In this document: positions 17,352 to 27,459 of the stretch, one piece after another
How positions within the stretch are numbered: the stretch's first letter is position 1
How the letters are laid out: each line of letters begins with the position of its first letter
Assembly: GCF_003148475.1 (NCBI RefSeq)
Contig: NZ_QGGG01000008.1
Span: 166,262 to 230,261 of the forward strand
Reading direction: 5' to 3'
Length of the DNA stretch: 64,000 nt
From: Pseudaminobacter salicylatoxidans
GTDB taxonomy: Bacteria; Pseudomonadota; Alphaproteobacteria; Rhizobiales; Rhizobiaceae
Notes under the pieces: generated by a model
Told to the model about the DNA's origin: nothing
The model's input: the letters and a program-made list of their open reading frames with translations, nothing else
Database searches by the model: none
Program-made: the position numbers and the translations under genes

Positions 17352-17525
17352 TTGTTCTTGTAGCACTTTTCAGCCTGAAAGCGAAACCCGCCCGAGCCTT
17401 GAGAACAGGCGCTGACGAACTGGACGGCCCCTTTTCCGGATTCCGGCGCTCTGGCTGGATTGTGCGCTCAATGAACGCACCGGTCGTGCAATTGCAAGCA
17501 TATTGCCGGGAAGAAACAATGGTTC

Positions 17526-17566
17526 GTCTCCCTCCGTCCCGAGCTTTGCCCTCGACGGGGGGAGAC
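17526..17566 (-). terminator. Hairpin downstream of sucD
   Basis: Arms of 13 bp with one mismatch (17526-17538 and 17554-17566) and a 15-nt loop, just after the end of the minus-strand synthetase-sucCD unit. No clear T-run follows, so termination is only likely. Confidence 0.4.
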
Positions 17567-17580
17567 TGTAAACGCAACCT

Positions 17581-18497
17581 TCAGCCGTTGGCCGCCATGC
17601 GCTGGCCGCCACGCAGACCACCCAGCAATTCCACCAGCGTCGAACCAAGGCTGGCGGGCGTGGGCGAAACGCGGATGCCGGCAGCCTCCATCGCGGCCAC
17701 CTTGTCCTCCGCGCCGCCCTTGCCGCCGGAGATGATGGCGCCCGCATGGCCCATGCGCCGGCCCGGAGGGGCAGTGCGGCCCGCAACGAAGCCGACCGTC
17801 GGCTTGGAACGCCCGCGCTTGGCTTCGTCGGCCAGGAATTGGGCGGCTTCTTCTTCGGCGCTGCCGCCGATCTCGCCGATCATGATGATCGACTCGGTAG
17901 ACGGGTCGGCGAGGAAGAGTTCCAGCACGTCGATGAATTCAGTGCCCTTGATCGGGTCGCCGCCAATGCCCACGGCGGTCGTCTGGCCGAGCCCCTGCTG
18001 CGAGGTCTGGAACACCGCCTCATAGGTGAGCGTGCCCGAGCGCGAGACGATGCCGACCGAGCCCTGACGGAAGATCGATCCCGGCATGATGCCGATCTTG
18101 CATTCACCGGCGGTAATGATGCCGGGACAGTTCGGCCCCACCAGCCGCGATTTCGAGCCGACGAGCGCACGCTTGACGCGCTGCATGTCGAGCACCGGAA
18201 TGCCCTCGGTGATACACACGATCAGCGGGATTTCGGCATCGATCGCCTCGCAGATCGCATCGGCCGCGCCGAAGGGCGGCACGTAGATCATGGAGGCATC
18301 CGCCCCTGTCGCATCGCGCGCTTCGGCCACCGTGTCGAACACCGGAAGGTCGAGATGCGTGGCCCCGCCCTTGCCCGGCGAAACGCCGCCGACCAGCCTG
18401 GTGCCATAGGCCGCCGCCTGTTCGCTGTGGAAGGTGGCGGTCTTGCCGGTGAAACCCTGGCACAGAACACGCGTGTTCCTGTCGATCAGAATGGACA

Positions 18498-18498
<1 letters not shown>
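17581..18498 (-). CDS. sucD: Succinyl-CoA synthetase alpha subunit (dedicated extra copy)
   Basis: A 305-residue protein with a CoA-binding Rossmann domain ([34 protein letters not shown]), the GPNCPG loop, [17 protein letters not shown], and phosphohistidine H251 in [10 protein letters not shown]. All residues of a working ADP/GDP-forming succinyl-CoA synthetase appear kept. With SucC it interconverts succinate + CoA + NTP and succinyl-CoA. It overlaps sucC by 1 bp (TAATG). The location behind the acyl-CoA synthetase, rather than beside mdh/sucAB, suggests a copy for oxalate metabolism, for example supplying succinyl-CoA as CoA donor for a CoA-transferase. Confidence 0.9.
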
Positions 18499-19697
<1,199 letters not shown>

Positions 19698-19737
19698 CGC
19701 GGAAAACCCCTGCAAAATTCGAGCAAATTTCGGGTGG

Positions 19738-19760
19738 CCCCGGCGCGCGATGCGCCGGGG
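19738..19760 (-). other. Intercistronic hairpin
   Basis: Perfect 9-bp stem CCCCGGCGC / GCGCCGGGG with a 5-nt loop in the 103-bp gap between the acyl-CoA synthetase and sucC. No T-run on the minus strand, so it more likely affects mRNA stability or relative expression than termination. Confidence 0.5.
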
Positions 19761-19800
19761 TTCAGGATGCGAAATCAGTCCGGGTTCAGATCAGCTTAGA

Positions 19801-21927
19801 TCAGAGCAGACCCGCGCCGCGCGCCCACTTGTACTTGGCGCCGAGCACCTCGACCGGCAGTTCGGTCGAGTAGGCATAGGCCGGAATGCCGTTCTGGTAG
19901 AGATATTCGGCAGCTTCCTCGACCTCCACGTCGCCGGCAAGCGAGGCGACCATGGGCTTTTCGATACCCTTGGCGGCCATCTCTTCCTTCACTTCCACCA
20001 TCAGCTTGGCGAAGACCATCGGCGGCGTCACGATCGTGTGCCAGTAGCCGAGGATCAGCGAGTGGATACGGTCATCCTCCAGTCCCAGGCGCACGGTGTT
20101 CTTGTAGGTCTGGGGCGGCTCACCGCCGGTGATGTCCACCGGGTTGCCGGCCGCGCCGAAGGGCGGGATGAACTTGCGGAACGCCGCGTCAAGATCGTCC
20201 GGCATGCTCATCAGCTTGAGGTCGTTGTCCACGCAGGAGTCCGACAAGAGCACGCCCGAGCCACCGGCACCGGTGATGATAAGCACGTTCTCGCCCTTGG
20301 GCGTGGGCAGGATCGGCACGCCGCGCGCGAACTCGAGCAACTGCCGCAACGACCTGGCCCGAATGACGCCGGACTGCTTGAACACGTCGTCATAGATCTT
20401 GTCGTTGCCCGCCAGCGCCCCGGTGTGGGAGGATGCGGCCTTGGCGCCGGCGGAAGTGCGGCCCGCCTTCAGCACGACGATCGGCTTCTTCTTGGACACG
20501 CGCTTTGCCGCTTCGGCGAAGGCACGCCCGTCCTTCAGGTCCTCGCAGTGCTGGGCGATGATGCGGGTGTTGTCGTCCTGCTCGAAGAAGGCGAGCAGGT
20601 CGTCCTCATCGATGTCGGACTTGTTGCCAAGGCCGACGATCGCCGACACGCCCATCTTGGCCGAACGCGAGAAGCCGATGATGGCCATGCCGATGCCGCC
20701 TGATTGCGACGACAGCGCGGCCGAGCCTTTCACGTCATAGGCGGTGCAGAAGGTCGCGCACAGGTTCGACGGCGTGTAGTAGAAGCCGTAAATGTTCGGC
20801 CCCATCAGACGAATATTGTACTTCTGCCCGATCTTGACGATCTCTTCCTGCAGTTCCGGCGCACCGGCTTCCGCAAAACCGGACGGAATAAGCACCGCTC
20901 CGGGGATTTTCTTCTCGCCGCACTCGGTCAGCGCGCCGGCCACCAGCTTGGCGGGAATGGCGAAGATCGCCGTGTCGATTTCGCCGGGCACATCCCTGAC
21001 GCTGCGATACGCCTTGTAGCCGAGGATCTCGTCGGCCTTGGGATGGATCGGATAAATCTCGCCCTTGTAGCCGCCGTTGATGAGGTTCTTCATCACCGAA
21101 TTGCCGATCTTGCCGTCTTCGGCGGAAGCGCCGATCACGGCCACGGCCTTCGGCCGCATGATACGGTTCATCGCCGTGACGATCTCTTCCTGGCTCGGAC
21201 GCGGGCGTGGAGCAGGCTGGTCATAGTCGACCACGATGCGCACGTCCGCGGCAATCGCACCATCCTTGGTGGCGAAGACGGGATTGAGGTCGAGTTCGAC
21301 GATCTCGGGATAGTCGTTCACCAGATTGGAGACGCGCACGATCATGTCGGCCAGCGCATCGCGATTGACGGGATCGCCGCCGCGAACGCCCTTGAGCATT
21401 TCGGCGGCCTGGATACCGTCGAGCATGGACAGCGCGTCGTCGCGCGTGACCGGGGCCAGACGGAAGGTGATGTCCTTCAACACCTCGACCAGCACGCCGC
21501 CGAGGCCGAAGGCCACCAGCTTGCCGAAACTGCCGTCGGTGACGGCGCCGATGATGACTTCCTGTCCACCGGCCAGCATCTGCTGCACCTGCACGCCGGC
21601 GATCTCGGCATCAGCCTTGTAGGCCTTGGCGTTGGCGACGATCTTGTCATATGCCGCCTTCGCTTCCTCTGCCGACTTCACGCCGACGATGACGCCGCCG
21701 GCCTCGGTCTTATGCAGAATGTCCGGCGAGACGATTTTCATGACGACGGGGAAGCCCATGCCGGAGGCAAGGCTTGCAGCCTCGTCCGCGCTGCCGGCGA
21801 CGCCTTCCTGCGGCACGGCAATGCCGTAAGCGTCGCAGAGCAGCTTGCCTTCCGGCGCCGTCAGCGCCTGCCGGCCTTCCGCCTTAACCTTCTCCAGAAC
21901 GCCTCGAATAGCGGTTTTCTCAAGCAT
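19801..21927 (-). CDS. NDP-forming acyl-CoA synthetase (acetate-CoA ligase family), ATP-grasp first
   Basis: A 708-residue fusion of the beta- and alpha-like parts of ADP-forming acyl-CoA synthetases. Residues 1-230 form an ATP-grasp domain (LLCDAYGIAVPQEG, VVMKIVSPDILHKTEAGGV, VELDLNPVF). From about 250 come the CoA-binding domain (RPKAVAVIGASAEDGKIGNSV, IYPIHPK) and the ligase domain, with the catalytic His at H501 in SSHTGALAG. The acyl acid is unknown; formate, acetate or oxalate are options in this context. The common fused order is CoA-binding domain first, so the domains are permuted here. Operator copy B lies 75 bp upstream. It is first in a unit with sucC and sucD. Confidence 0.85.
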   Translation of the reverse strand: MLEKTAIRGVLEKVKAEGRQALTAPEGKLLCDAYGIAVPQEGVAGSADEAASLASGMGFPVVMKIVSPDILHKTEAGGVIVGVKSAEEAKAAYDKIVANAKAYKADAEIAGVQVQQMLAGGQEVIIGAVTDGSFGKLVAFGLGGVLVEVLKDITFRLAPVTRDDALSMLDGIQAAEMLKGVRGGDPVNRDALADMIVRVSNLVNDYPEIVELDLNPVFATKDGAIAADVRIVVDYDQPAPRPRPSQEEIVTAMNRIMRPKAVAVIGASAEDGKIGNSVMKNLINGGYKGEIYPIHPKADEILGYKAYRSVRDVPGEIDTAIFAIPAKLVAGALTECGEKKIPGAVLIPSGFAEAGAPELQEEIVKIGQKYNIRLMGPNIYGFYYTPSNLCATFCTAYDVKGSAALSSQSGGIGMAIIGFSRSAKMGVSAIVGLGNKSDIDEDDLLAFFEQDDNTRIIAQHCEDLKDGRAFAEAAKRVSKKKPIVVLKAGRTSAGAKAASSHTGALAGNDKIYDDVFKQSGVIRARSLRQLLEFARGVPILPTPKGENVLIITGAGGSGVLLSDSCVDNDLKLMSMPDDLDAAFRKFIPPFGAAGNPVDITGGEPPQTYKNTVRLGLEDDRIHSLILGYWHTIVTPPMVFAKLMVEVKEEMAAKGIEKPMVASLAGDVEVEEAAEYLYQNGIPAYAYSTELPVEVLGAKYKWARGAGLL

Positions 21928-22001
21928 GCTCTCCTCCTTGGCGGTATCGGCACCCGGTGCCTTTATCGGTTCGCGCCACGATCTCTGCTCGGGCGTCTAA
22001 T

Positions 22002-22018
22002 TGGCATTTTGTATACCA
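22002..22018. promoter_or_regulatory. Oxalate-regulon operator, copy B (acyl-CoA synthetase promoter)
   Basis: TGGCAT-TTTGT-ATACCA, matching the shared TGGnAT-N5-ATnCCA form, 75 bp before the ATG at 21927. Confidence 0.75.
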
Positions 22019-22214
22019 GACCAGTCACTGTCAAGCCCGTTACCGACAAAACGCGCGGCTGATGAAGGTGCCGGGCCGGACTTGACCAGTGACGGTCTTT
22101 CGACAGTTTCCGGTCCAGGCACCCATCCGGGTGCCGGGGCCATCGGCAATGAGGACGGCTTTGCGCCGCCCCGATCCGGCAAGCAGACGCCCGCCGCTGA
22201 ATTTCACGAAAAAT

Positions 22215-22246
22215 GCCCGGGCCGGAGCGGTTGCTCCGGCCCGGGC
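22215..22246 (-). terminator. Rho-independent terminator of the oxalate transporter gene
   Basis: Perfect 14-bp stem (GCCCGGGCCGGAGC / GCTCCGGCCCGGGC) with a GGTT loop. On the minus strand it is followed by ATTTTTC. It begins 9 bp after the antiporter stop. The remaining 22019-22214 stretch has no gene, only a small GGCACCC-ATCC-GGGTGCC hairpin at 22118-22135. Confidence 0.9.
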
Positions 22247-22254
22247 GCATGCAT

Positions 22255-23544
22255 TCAGGCGGCCTGCAAGTCCGCCGCCTCGGACCTGCGGATAATACCC
22301 GCACGCCAGGGCTTGAGCACGGCGATCGCCAGGACCGCCGCAACCGCATTGAGAACGACGCCGATGATGAAGACGTTGTCCCAGTTGCCGCTCGCGGCAA
22401 GCGCCGTACCCGACGGGACCAGCAGCGCGGCGGTACCCTTGGCCGTATAGAGCAGGCCGGAGTTGGTCGCAGCGTATTTGGAGCCGAACGTGTCGGTGCA
22501 GGTGGATGGGAAGAGCGAATAGATCTCGCCCCAGGCAAAGAACACGACACCGCTGAGCAGCACGAACATCGCCGGAACATGGGCGTAGAGATAGAGCAGA
22601 TAGATGCCTATCGCCTCGAGCGCGAAGCAGATGAACATCGTGTTCTCGCGCCCGATCTTGTCGGAAATCCAGCCGCAGATCGGCCTGGTGACACCGTTCA
22701 GCACGCGGTCGATGGTGGCCGCGAGCGTCAGGGCCGGAATGCCGAGCCACATCGGGATGTCGGCCACGCCGAGGTCCTTCGCCATAGGCGCAAGGTTCGC
22801 CGTAACCACCAGACCACCGGCGCCGACTGCCACGAACATGACATACATGAGCCAGAAGATCGGGTGCTTGAGCACTTCCGAAGGGGTGAACTGACGGCGC
22901 GACTGCAGGATCGGCCCCTTGTTCACCGGCTCGGGAACCTGCCCCTCTTCCGGCGCGAACAGGAAGAACGCCAGAATGATGATGATGATGCCCTGACCGA
23001 GACCAAAATACAGGAACGCATTCTGGAAGCCGAAATTGGCGATCGTCGCCTGGATCGGCCACACCGTCAGCGCCGAACCCGCACCGAAGCCCGCCGCCGT
23101 GAGACCGGAGGCCAGACCGCGACGGTCCGGGAACCACTTGAGCGCATTGGCCACGCATGTACCGTAGACCGCGCCCGCACCGATACCGGCCAGAACCTGC
23201 CCCACGATCAGCAGGAACATGGTGTCGGCCATGGAATTGACTACCCATCCGAGGGCGCACAGCACGCCACCGAATATAATGACAACCTTGGGTCCGTATT
23301 TATCCACGAACCAGCCCTCGACCGGCACCAGCCAGGTCTCGAACAAAACGAAAAGCGTGAAGGCCCACTGAATCTCAGACCTTCCCCAACCGAACTCTTT
23401 GTTGATTTCCGGAACGAAAAACGTCCAACCATACTGGAGGTTGGCAATCATAACCATGCACACAACGCCTATCGCGATCTGGCCCCACCTGTATCGATCG
23501 CTGACAAGCGGCATTCTAGAATCTGCCTGCATTGTCTGGGTCAT
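22255..23544 (-). CDS. oxlT: Oxalate/formate antiporter (MFS)
   Basis: A 429-residue, 12-helix major facilitator protein close to OxlT. The start (RWGQIAIGVVCMVMIANLQYGWTFFV), the basic residue in NGVTRPICGWISDK and the Lys in LLYTAKGTAALLVP correspond to the Arg and Lys that bind oxalate in OxlT. It should exchange oxalate for formate across the inner membrane. Operator copy C lies 59 bp upstream, and a strong terminator follows, so it is a single-gene unit next to oxc/frc. Confidence 0.9.
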   Translation of the reverse strand: MTQTMQADSRMPLVSDRYRWGQIAIGVVCMVMIANLQYGWTFFVPEINKEFGWGRSEIQWAFTLFVLFETWLVPVEGWFVDKYGPKVVIIFGGVLCALGWVVNSMADTMFLLIVGQVLAGIGAGAVYGTCVANALKWFPDRRGLASGLTAAGFGAGSALTVWPIQATIANFGFQNAFLYFGLGQGIIIIILAFFLFAPEEGQVPEPVNKGPILQSRRQFTPSEVLKHPIFWLMYVMFVAVGAGGLVVTANLAPMAKDLGVADIPMWLGIPALTLAATIDRVLNGVTRPICGWISDKIGRENTMFICFALEAIGIYLLYLYAHVPAMFVLLSGVVFFAWGEIYSLFPSTCTDTFGSKYAATNSGLLYTAKGTAALLVPSGTALAASGNWDNVFIIGVVLNAVAAVLAIAVLKPWRAGIIRRSEAADLQAA

Positions 23545-23602
23545 TTCCTTCCCCTTTCCTACGCTTTTTGTTGGCTTGGTGCCGCGCGTTGGAGGGCCAT
23601 AC

Positions 23603-23619
23603 TGGTATCTATTATACCA
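23603..23619. promoter_or_regulatory. Oxalate-regulon operator, copy C (oxlT promoter)
   Basis: TGGTAT-CTATT-ATACCA, a perfect 6+6 palindrome and the best copy of the motif, 59 bp before the antiporter start. Confidence 0.85.
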
Positions 23620-23682
23620 CTTGGCAAGAGGGAGGATTCATTTCGTCAGCCGGCAAAGGTGAAAGTCGGCGCATCAAAACGC

Positions 23683-23714
23683 AACGGCCGCCGGGATCAC
23701 TCCCGGCGGCCGTT
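23683..23714 (-). terminator. Rho-independent terminator of the 44-residue peptide gene
   Basis: Perfect 14-bp stem (23683-23696 with 23701-23714) with a TCAC loop. The minus strand then reads GCGTTTTGA. It closes the small gene at 23743-23877 before the oxlT promoter. Confidence 0.85.
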
Positions 23715-23742
23715 CATGCTCAATTCCAGATATTCGCTGGTT

Positions 23743-23877
23743 TTACAGGCCGAAAGGCTCGTAGTTCTTGTTGCGCGCATTGCGCTCGGCAACCTTGTCG
23801 AGGAAAGCGAGCACGGTCTCGATGATGCCCTTGTTGCCCTTGCGAACATTGCTCGTGGTGATCGTCTGGATCGACAT
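23743..23877 (-). CDS. 44-residue conserved-looking peptide of the oxalate regulon
   Basis: A 44-codon ORF with a proper ribosome-binding site (AGGAG, 7 bp before ATG 23877), its own operator (copy D, 47 bp upstream) and its own terminator (23683-23714), so it is very likely expressed. The peptide has a polar start (MSIQTITTSNVRKGNKG), a central amphipathic helix (IIETVLAFLDKVAERNARN) and the tail NYEPFGL. No signal peptide or membrane helix is seen and no family is recognised. It is divergent from oxc and lies next to oxlT. It may be a small partner or regulator of an oxalate enzyme or of the transporter; this is inference. Confidence 0.75.
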   Translation of the reverse strand: MSIQTITTSNVRKGNKGIIETVLAFLDKVAERNARNKNYEPFGL

Positions 23878-23923
23878 GCCTGAACTCCTTTTATTGTTTT
23901 GTTGTTGAAATTTGACGCTTATC

Positions 23924-23940
23924 TGGCATACCAGATTCCA
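23924..23940. promoter_or_regulatory. Oxalate-regulon operator, copy D (small peptide promoter)
   Basis: TGGCAT-ACCAG-ATTCCA, same form as the other copies, 47 bp before the peptide start. Confidence 0.75.
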
Positions 23941-24089
23941 ATACTCAAGGAGCGCGCCTGCATGGCTGCTGCGCGCTTCTTGCATACCGCAATCACGCTG
24001 GAAGCGTGCTTCTGCGAAAACCAAGCATTGCAGGGAATATCGCGGCTTCGCTCCAACCTCTTCCGATCGAGCCGCCGGCATTTGACTTC

Positions 24090-24106
24090 TGGTATTTATT
24101 ATGCCA
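24090..24106. promoter_or_regulatory. Oxalate-regulon operator, copy E (oxc-frc promoter)
   Basis: TGGTAT-TTATT-ATGCCA in the divergent region between the peptide gene and oxc, 211 bp before the oxc start. Confidence 0.8.
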
Positions 24107-24317
24107 GCTTGCCTGGAAGTCCGGCGGCAAGGGAGAGAGCTTCGCAAAGTTCGCCGCGCAACCAAAAAGGCTGCGGCACCGAGCGGGAACCGACCCGCCG
24201 CGCAAAAGGACCGGGAAACTGGCGGTGTGACGAGACGGGCGGCTTCGACCGGGGCGAACCACGCCAGATAATTCCAAAATTATAAAAAACGGCATGCTTC
24301 AGGAGGAATTGGCACAA
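24107..24317 (+). other. Long, structured leader of oxc
   Basis: 211 bp between operator E and the oxc start with no convincing ORF. It is GC-rich and can form several hairpins: CTTGCC/GGCAAG around 24109-24132, GCGGG-AACCGA-CCCGC near 24183-24198 and CCGG-GAAA-CTGG near 24213. It contains GGGAGAGAG and GCGCAAAAGGAC, which faintly recall glycine riboswitch elements, but the CUCUCAGG core is absent. It ends in an A/T-rich patch just before the oxc ribosome-binding site. Confidence 0.4.
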
Positions 24318-26063
24318 ATGACTATCGTCGCAAAAGTCGAGGAGGCCACGTCCAGGCAGGAGCCCGAACGGGAACTGACGGACGGCTTTCACCTCATAAT
24401 CGACGCACTCAAACTCAACGGCCTCAACACCATCTATGGCGTGCCCGGCATTCCGATCACGGATTTCGGGCGCATGGCGCAGGCCGAAGGCATACGCGTC
24501 ATCTCCTTCAGGCACGAGCAGCATGCCGGCAATGCGGCAGCCATCGCCGGGTTCCTGACCAAGAAGCCGGGCATCTGCCTCACGGTTTCGGCGCCGGGTT
24601 TCCTCAATGGCCTGACCGCGCTTGCCAACGCCACCACCAACTGCTTCCCTATGATCCTGATCTCGGGCTCGTCGGAGCGTGAGATCGTTGATCTGCAGCA
24701 GGGCGACTATGAGGAGATGGACCAGCTTGCCATCGCCAAGCCGCTGTGCAAGGCGGCATTCCGCGTGTTGCATGCCGAGGACATCGGCATCGGCATTGCG
24801 CGCGCCATTCGCGCCGCCGTGTCCGGCCGCCCCGGCGGCGTCTATCTCGACCTGCCGGCGAAGCTTTTCCCGCAGGTGATGGATGCCGAGGCCGGCCGCA
24901 AGTCTCTGGTCAAGGTCATCGATCCGGCGCCGGCGCAGCTTCCCGCGCCTTCGGCCGTACAGCGTGCCATCGAGGTGCTTAAGGGCGCCAGGAAGCCGCT
25001 GGTGATCTTCGGCAAGGGTGCGGCCTACGCTCAGGCCGACGACGAAATCCGCGACTTCGTCGAGACCAGCGGTATTCCGTTCCTGCAGATGAGCATGGCC
25101 AAGGGCCTGCTGCCCGACACCCATCCCCTGTCCGCGGGTGCCGCGCGTTCCACGGTATTGAAGGAATCCGACGTGGTGGTGCTGGTCGGCGCGCGCCTCA
25201 ACTGGCTGTTGTCGCACGGCAAGGGCAAGAGCTGGGGCGAACCGCACTCCAAGAAGTTCATCCAGATCGACATCGAGCCCAAGGAGATGGATTCGAACGT
25301 CGAGATCGTCGCACCGGTGGTGGGCGACATCGGCTCGTGCATATCCGCCTTGCGCGATGCCCTGGGCAAGAACTGGACCCAGCCGCCGGCGGATTGGCTC
25401 GCCGCCATCAATGCCAAGAAAGACGAGAATATCGGCAAGATGGCCTCGCGGCTGAAGAAGAACTCGACGCCGATGGACTTCCACGGCGCGCTCGGCGCGT
25501 TGCGCACAGTCATCAAGGAGCGGCCAGACGCCATCCTCGTCAACGAAGGCGCCAACACGCTCGACCTCGCCCGCGGCGTCATCGACATGTATCAGCCGCG
25601 CAAGCGGCTCGATGTCGGCACCTGGGGCGTGATGGGTATCGGCATGGGCTTCGCCATCGCCGCCGCTATCGAGACCGGCAAGCCGGTGCTTGCGGTGGAA
25701 GGCGACTCCGCCTTCGGCTTCTCCGGCATGGAGGTGGAAACCATCTGCCGCTACAATTTGCCGGTCTGCGTCGTCATCTTCAACAACAACGGCATCTATC
25801 GCGGCACCGACGTCAATCCGTCCGGCGGCGAGGATGTGGCGACCACCGTCTTCGTCGAGAATGCCCGTTACGACAAGATGATGGAGGCCTTCGGCGGCGT
25901 CGGCGTGCATGTGACGACGCCCGACGAACTCTATCGCGCAGTCAGCGAAGCCATGGATTCGGGCAAGCCTACCCTCATCAACGCTGTGATCGACCCGGCA
26001 GCGGGCACCGAAAGCGGCCGCATCGGCAACCTCAATCCGCAAAGCACGGTCCGGAAGAACTAG
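24318..26063 (+). CDS. oxc: Oxalyl-CoA decarboxylase
   Basis: A 581-residue thiamine-diphosphate enzyme that turns oxalyl-CoA into formyl-CoA and CO2. It follows Oxalobacter Oxc closely: [14 protein letters not shown], catalytic Glu E67 in [29 protein letters not shown], the ADP site [13 protein letters not shown], the ThDP-Mg motif [11 protein letters not shown]...NNNG, and a C-terminal [12 protein letters not shown], which carries the conserved Ser. ATG 24318 is preferred since AGGAGGAA precedes it; the ATG at 24294 lacks a binding site. frc follows 11 bp after the stop. It is cytoplasmic, and operator E is in front. Confidence 0.96.
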   Translation: MTIVAKVEEATSRQEPERELTDGFHLIIDALKLNGLNTIYGVPGIPITDFGRMAQAEGIRVISFRHEQHAGNAAAIAGFLTKKPGICLTVSAPGFLNGLTALANATTNCFPMILISGSSEREIVDLQQGDYEEMDQLAIAKPLCKAAFRVLHAEDIGIGIARAIRAAVSGRPGGVYLDLPAKLFPQVMDAEAGRKSLVKVIDPAPAQLPAPSAVQRAIEVLKGARKPLVIFGKGAAYAQADDEIRDFVETSGIPFLQMSMAKGLLPDTHPLSAGAARSTVLKESDVVVLVGARLNWLLSHGKGKSWGEPHSKKFIQIDIEPKEMDSNVEIVAPVVGDIGSCISALRDALGKNWTQPPADWLAAINAKKDENIGKMASRLKKNSTPMDFHGALGALRTVIKERPDAILVNEGANTLDLARGVIDMYQPRKRLDVGTWGVMGIGMGFAIAAAIETGKPVLAVEGDSAFGFSGMEVETICRYNLPVCVVIFNNNGIYRGTDVNPSGGEDVATTVFVENARYDKMMEAFGGVGVHVTTPDELYRAVSEAMDSGKPTLINAVIDPAAGTESGRIGNLNPQSTVRKN

Positions 26064-26074
26064 GGAGAACACTC

Positions 26075-27349
26075 ATGAAAGCGCTAGAAGGCGTCCGTAT
26101 CCTCGATTTCACCCACGTCCAGTCAGGACCGACCTGCACGCAGTTGCTGGCCTGGTTCGGCGCTGACGTCATCAAGGTCGAGCGACCCGGCGTCGGTGAC
26201 ATCACGCGTGGCCAGCTCTGCGACGTGCCCAATGCCGACAGCCTCTATTTCACGATGCTGAACCACAACAAGCGGTCCATCACGCTCGACACCAAGAACA
26301 AGAGCGGCAAGGAGGTGCTTGAAGAGCTCATCCGCAAATGCGACGTGATGGTGGAGAACTTCGCCCCCGGCGCGCTCGACCGCATGGGCTTCACCTGGGA
26401 GCGCATCCAGGAACTGAACCCCGCTATGATCGTCGCTTCGATCAAGGGGTTCGGCCCCGGCCCGTATCAGGACTGCAAGGTCTATGAAAACGTCGCCCAG
26501 TGCACGGGTGGCGCGGCTTCCACCACCGGCTTCCTCGGCGAGCTGCCACTGGTCACCGGCGCGCAGATCGGCGATTCCGGCACCGGCCTGCACCTGTGCC
26601 TCGGCATCGTCACCGCCCTGTTCCAGCGCACAAAGACGGGCCGCGGCCAGAAGGTCTCGGCGGCCATGCAGGACGGCGTGCTGAATCTCTGCCGTGTCAA
26701 GCTGCGCGACCAGCAGCGTCTCGAGCACGGCCCGCTCAAGGAATACAGCCAGTTCGGCGAAGGCATTCCATTTGGTGATGCGGTGCCGCGCGCAGGCAAC
26801 GATTCCGGCGGCGGCCAGCCAGGGCGCATCCTGAAGTGCAAGGGCTGGGAAACCGACCCCAACGCCTACATCTACTTCATCACCCAGGCTCCGGTGTGGG
26901 AGGCGATCTGCGACGTCATCGGCGAACCGGAATGGAAGACCCATCCCGACTACGCCAAGCCGGCCACACGCCTGCCGCGTCTGACCGAGATATTCGGGCG
27001 CATCGAGCAATGGACCATGACCAAGACCAAGTTCGAGGTCATGGACATCCTCAATGCGAAGGACATCCCCTGCGGGCCGATCCTGTCGATGAAGGAACTG
27101 GCCGAGGACCAGTCGTTGCGCGCCACCGGCACCATCGTCGAGGTCGATCACCCGGTGCGCGGCAAGTATCTGTCGGTCGGCAACCCGATCAAGCTCTCCG
27201 ACAGCCCCACCGAGGTGATGCGTTCGCCGCTTCTGGGCGAGCACACGCAGGAAATCCTGCGCGATGTGCTCGGCTTTGACGACCGGCGCATCGACGAAAT
27301 CGGTGCCAGCGGCGCGATCGGCGAAGTCGTTTCGATCGCTGCGGAATAA
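26075..27349 (+). CDS. frc: Formyl-CoA:oxalate CoA-transferase
   Basis: A 424-residue class III CoA-transferase (Frc of Oxalobacter has 428). Catalytic Asp D167 is in [10 protein letters not shown], the N-terminal motif is [20 protein letters not shown], and a glycine loop (SGGGQPG) near residue 250 matches the one that closes over the active site. It moves CoA from formyl-CoA, or another donor such as succinyl-CoA, to oxalate. It is co-transcribed with oxc and followed by a GC-rich hairpin and the second sucCD-like pair. Confidence 0.95.
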   Translation: MKALEGVRILDFTHVQSGPTCTQLLAWFGADVIKVERPGVGDITRGQLCDVPNADSLYFTMLNHNKRSITLDTKNKSGKEVLEELIRKCDVMVENFAPGALDRMGFTWERIQELNPAMIVASIKGFGPGPYQDCKVYENVAQCTGGAASTTGFLGELPLVTGAQIGDSGTGLHLCLGIVTALFQRTKTGRGQKVSAAMQDGVLNLCRVKLRDQQRLEHGPLKEYSQFGEGIPFGDAVPRAGNDSGGGQPGRILKCKGWETDPNAYIYFITQAPVWEAICDVIGEPEWKTHPDYAKPATRLPRLTEIFGRIEQWTMTKTKFEVMDILNAKDIPCGPILSMKELAEDQSLRATGTIVEVDHPVRGKYLSVGNPIKLSDSPTEVMRSPLLGEHTQEILRDVLGFDDRRIDEIGASGAIGEVVSIAAE

Positions 27350-27366
27350 ACCGCTCAAAAAGCTCC

Positions 27367-27392
27367 CGGCGGCGCCCCAACGGGCGCCGCCG
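27367..27392. other. Intercistronic hairpin between frc and the second ligase pair
   Basis: Perfect 11-bp stem (27367-27377 with 27382-27392) and CAAC loop, 18 bp after the frc stop. No T-run follows on the plus strand, so it may protect the oxc-frc message or limit read-through. Confidence 0.55.
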
Positions 27393-27459
27393 TCACCCGA
27401 TCCGATAGCAATTTTCGGCGGCCAGGCAGTAGCCGGCGCCTGCGAGGGAGGTGGCGACC

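Noticed and set aside
24150..24240. Glycine riboswitch in the oxc leader
   Set aside because: Only GGGAGAG and GCAAAAGGAC-like pieces match; the CUCUCAGG and GCCGAAGG cores are missing. Kept only as an unknown structured leader.
24099..26072. 657-codon minus-strand ORF opposite oxc
   Set aside because: Composition artefact over a clear oxalyl-CoA decarboxylase gene.
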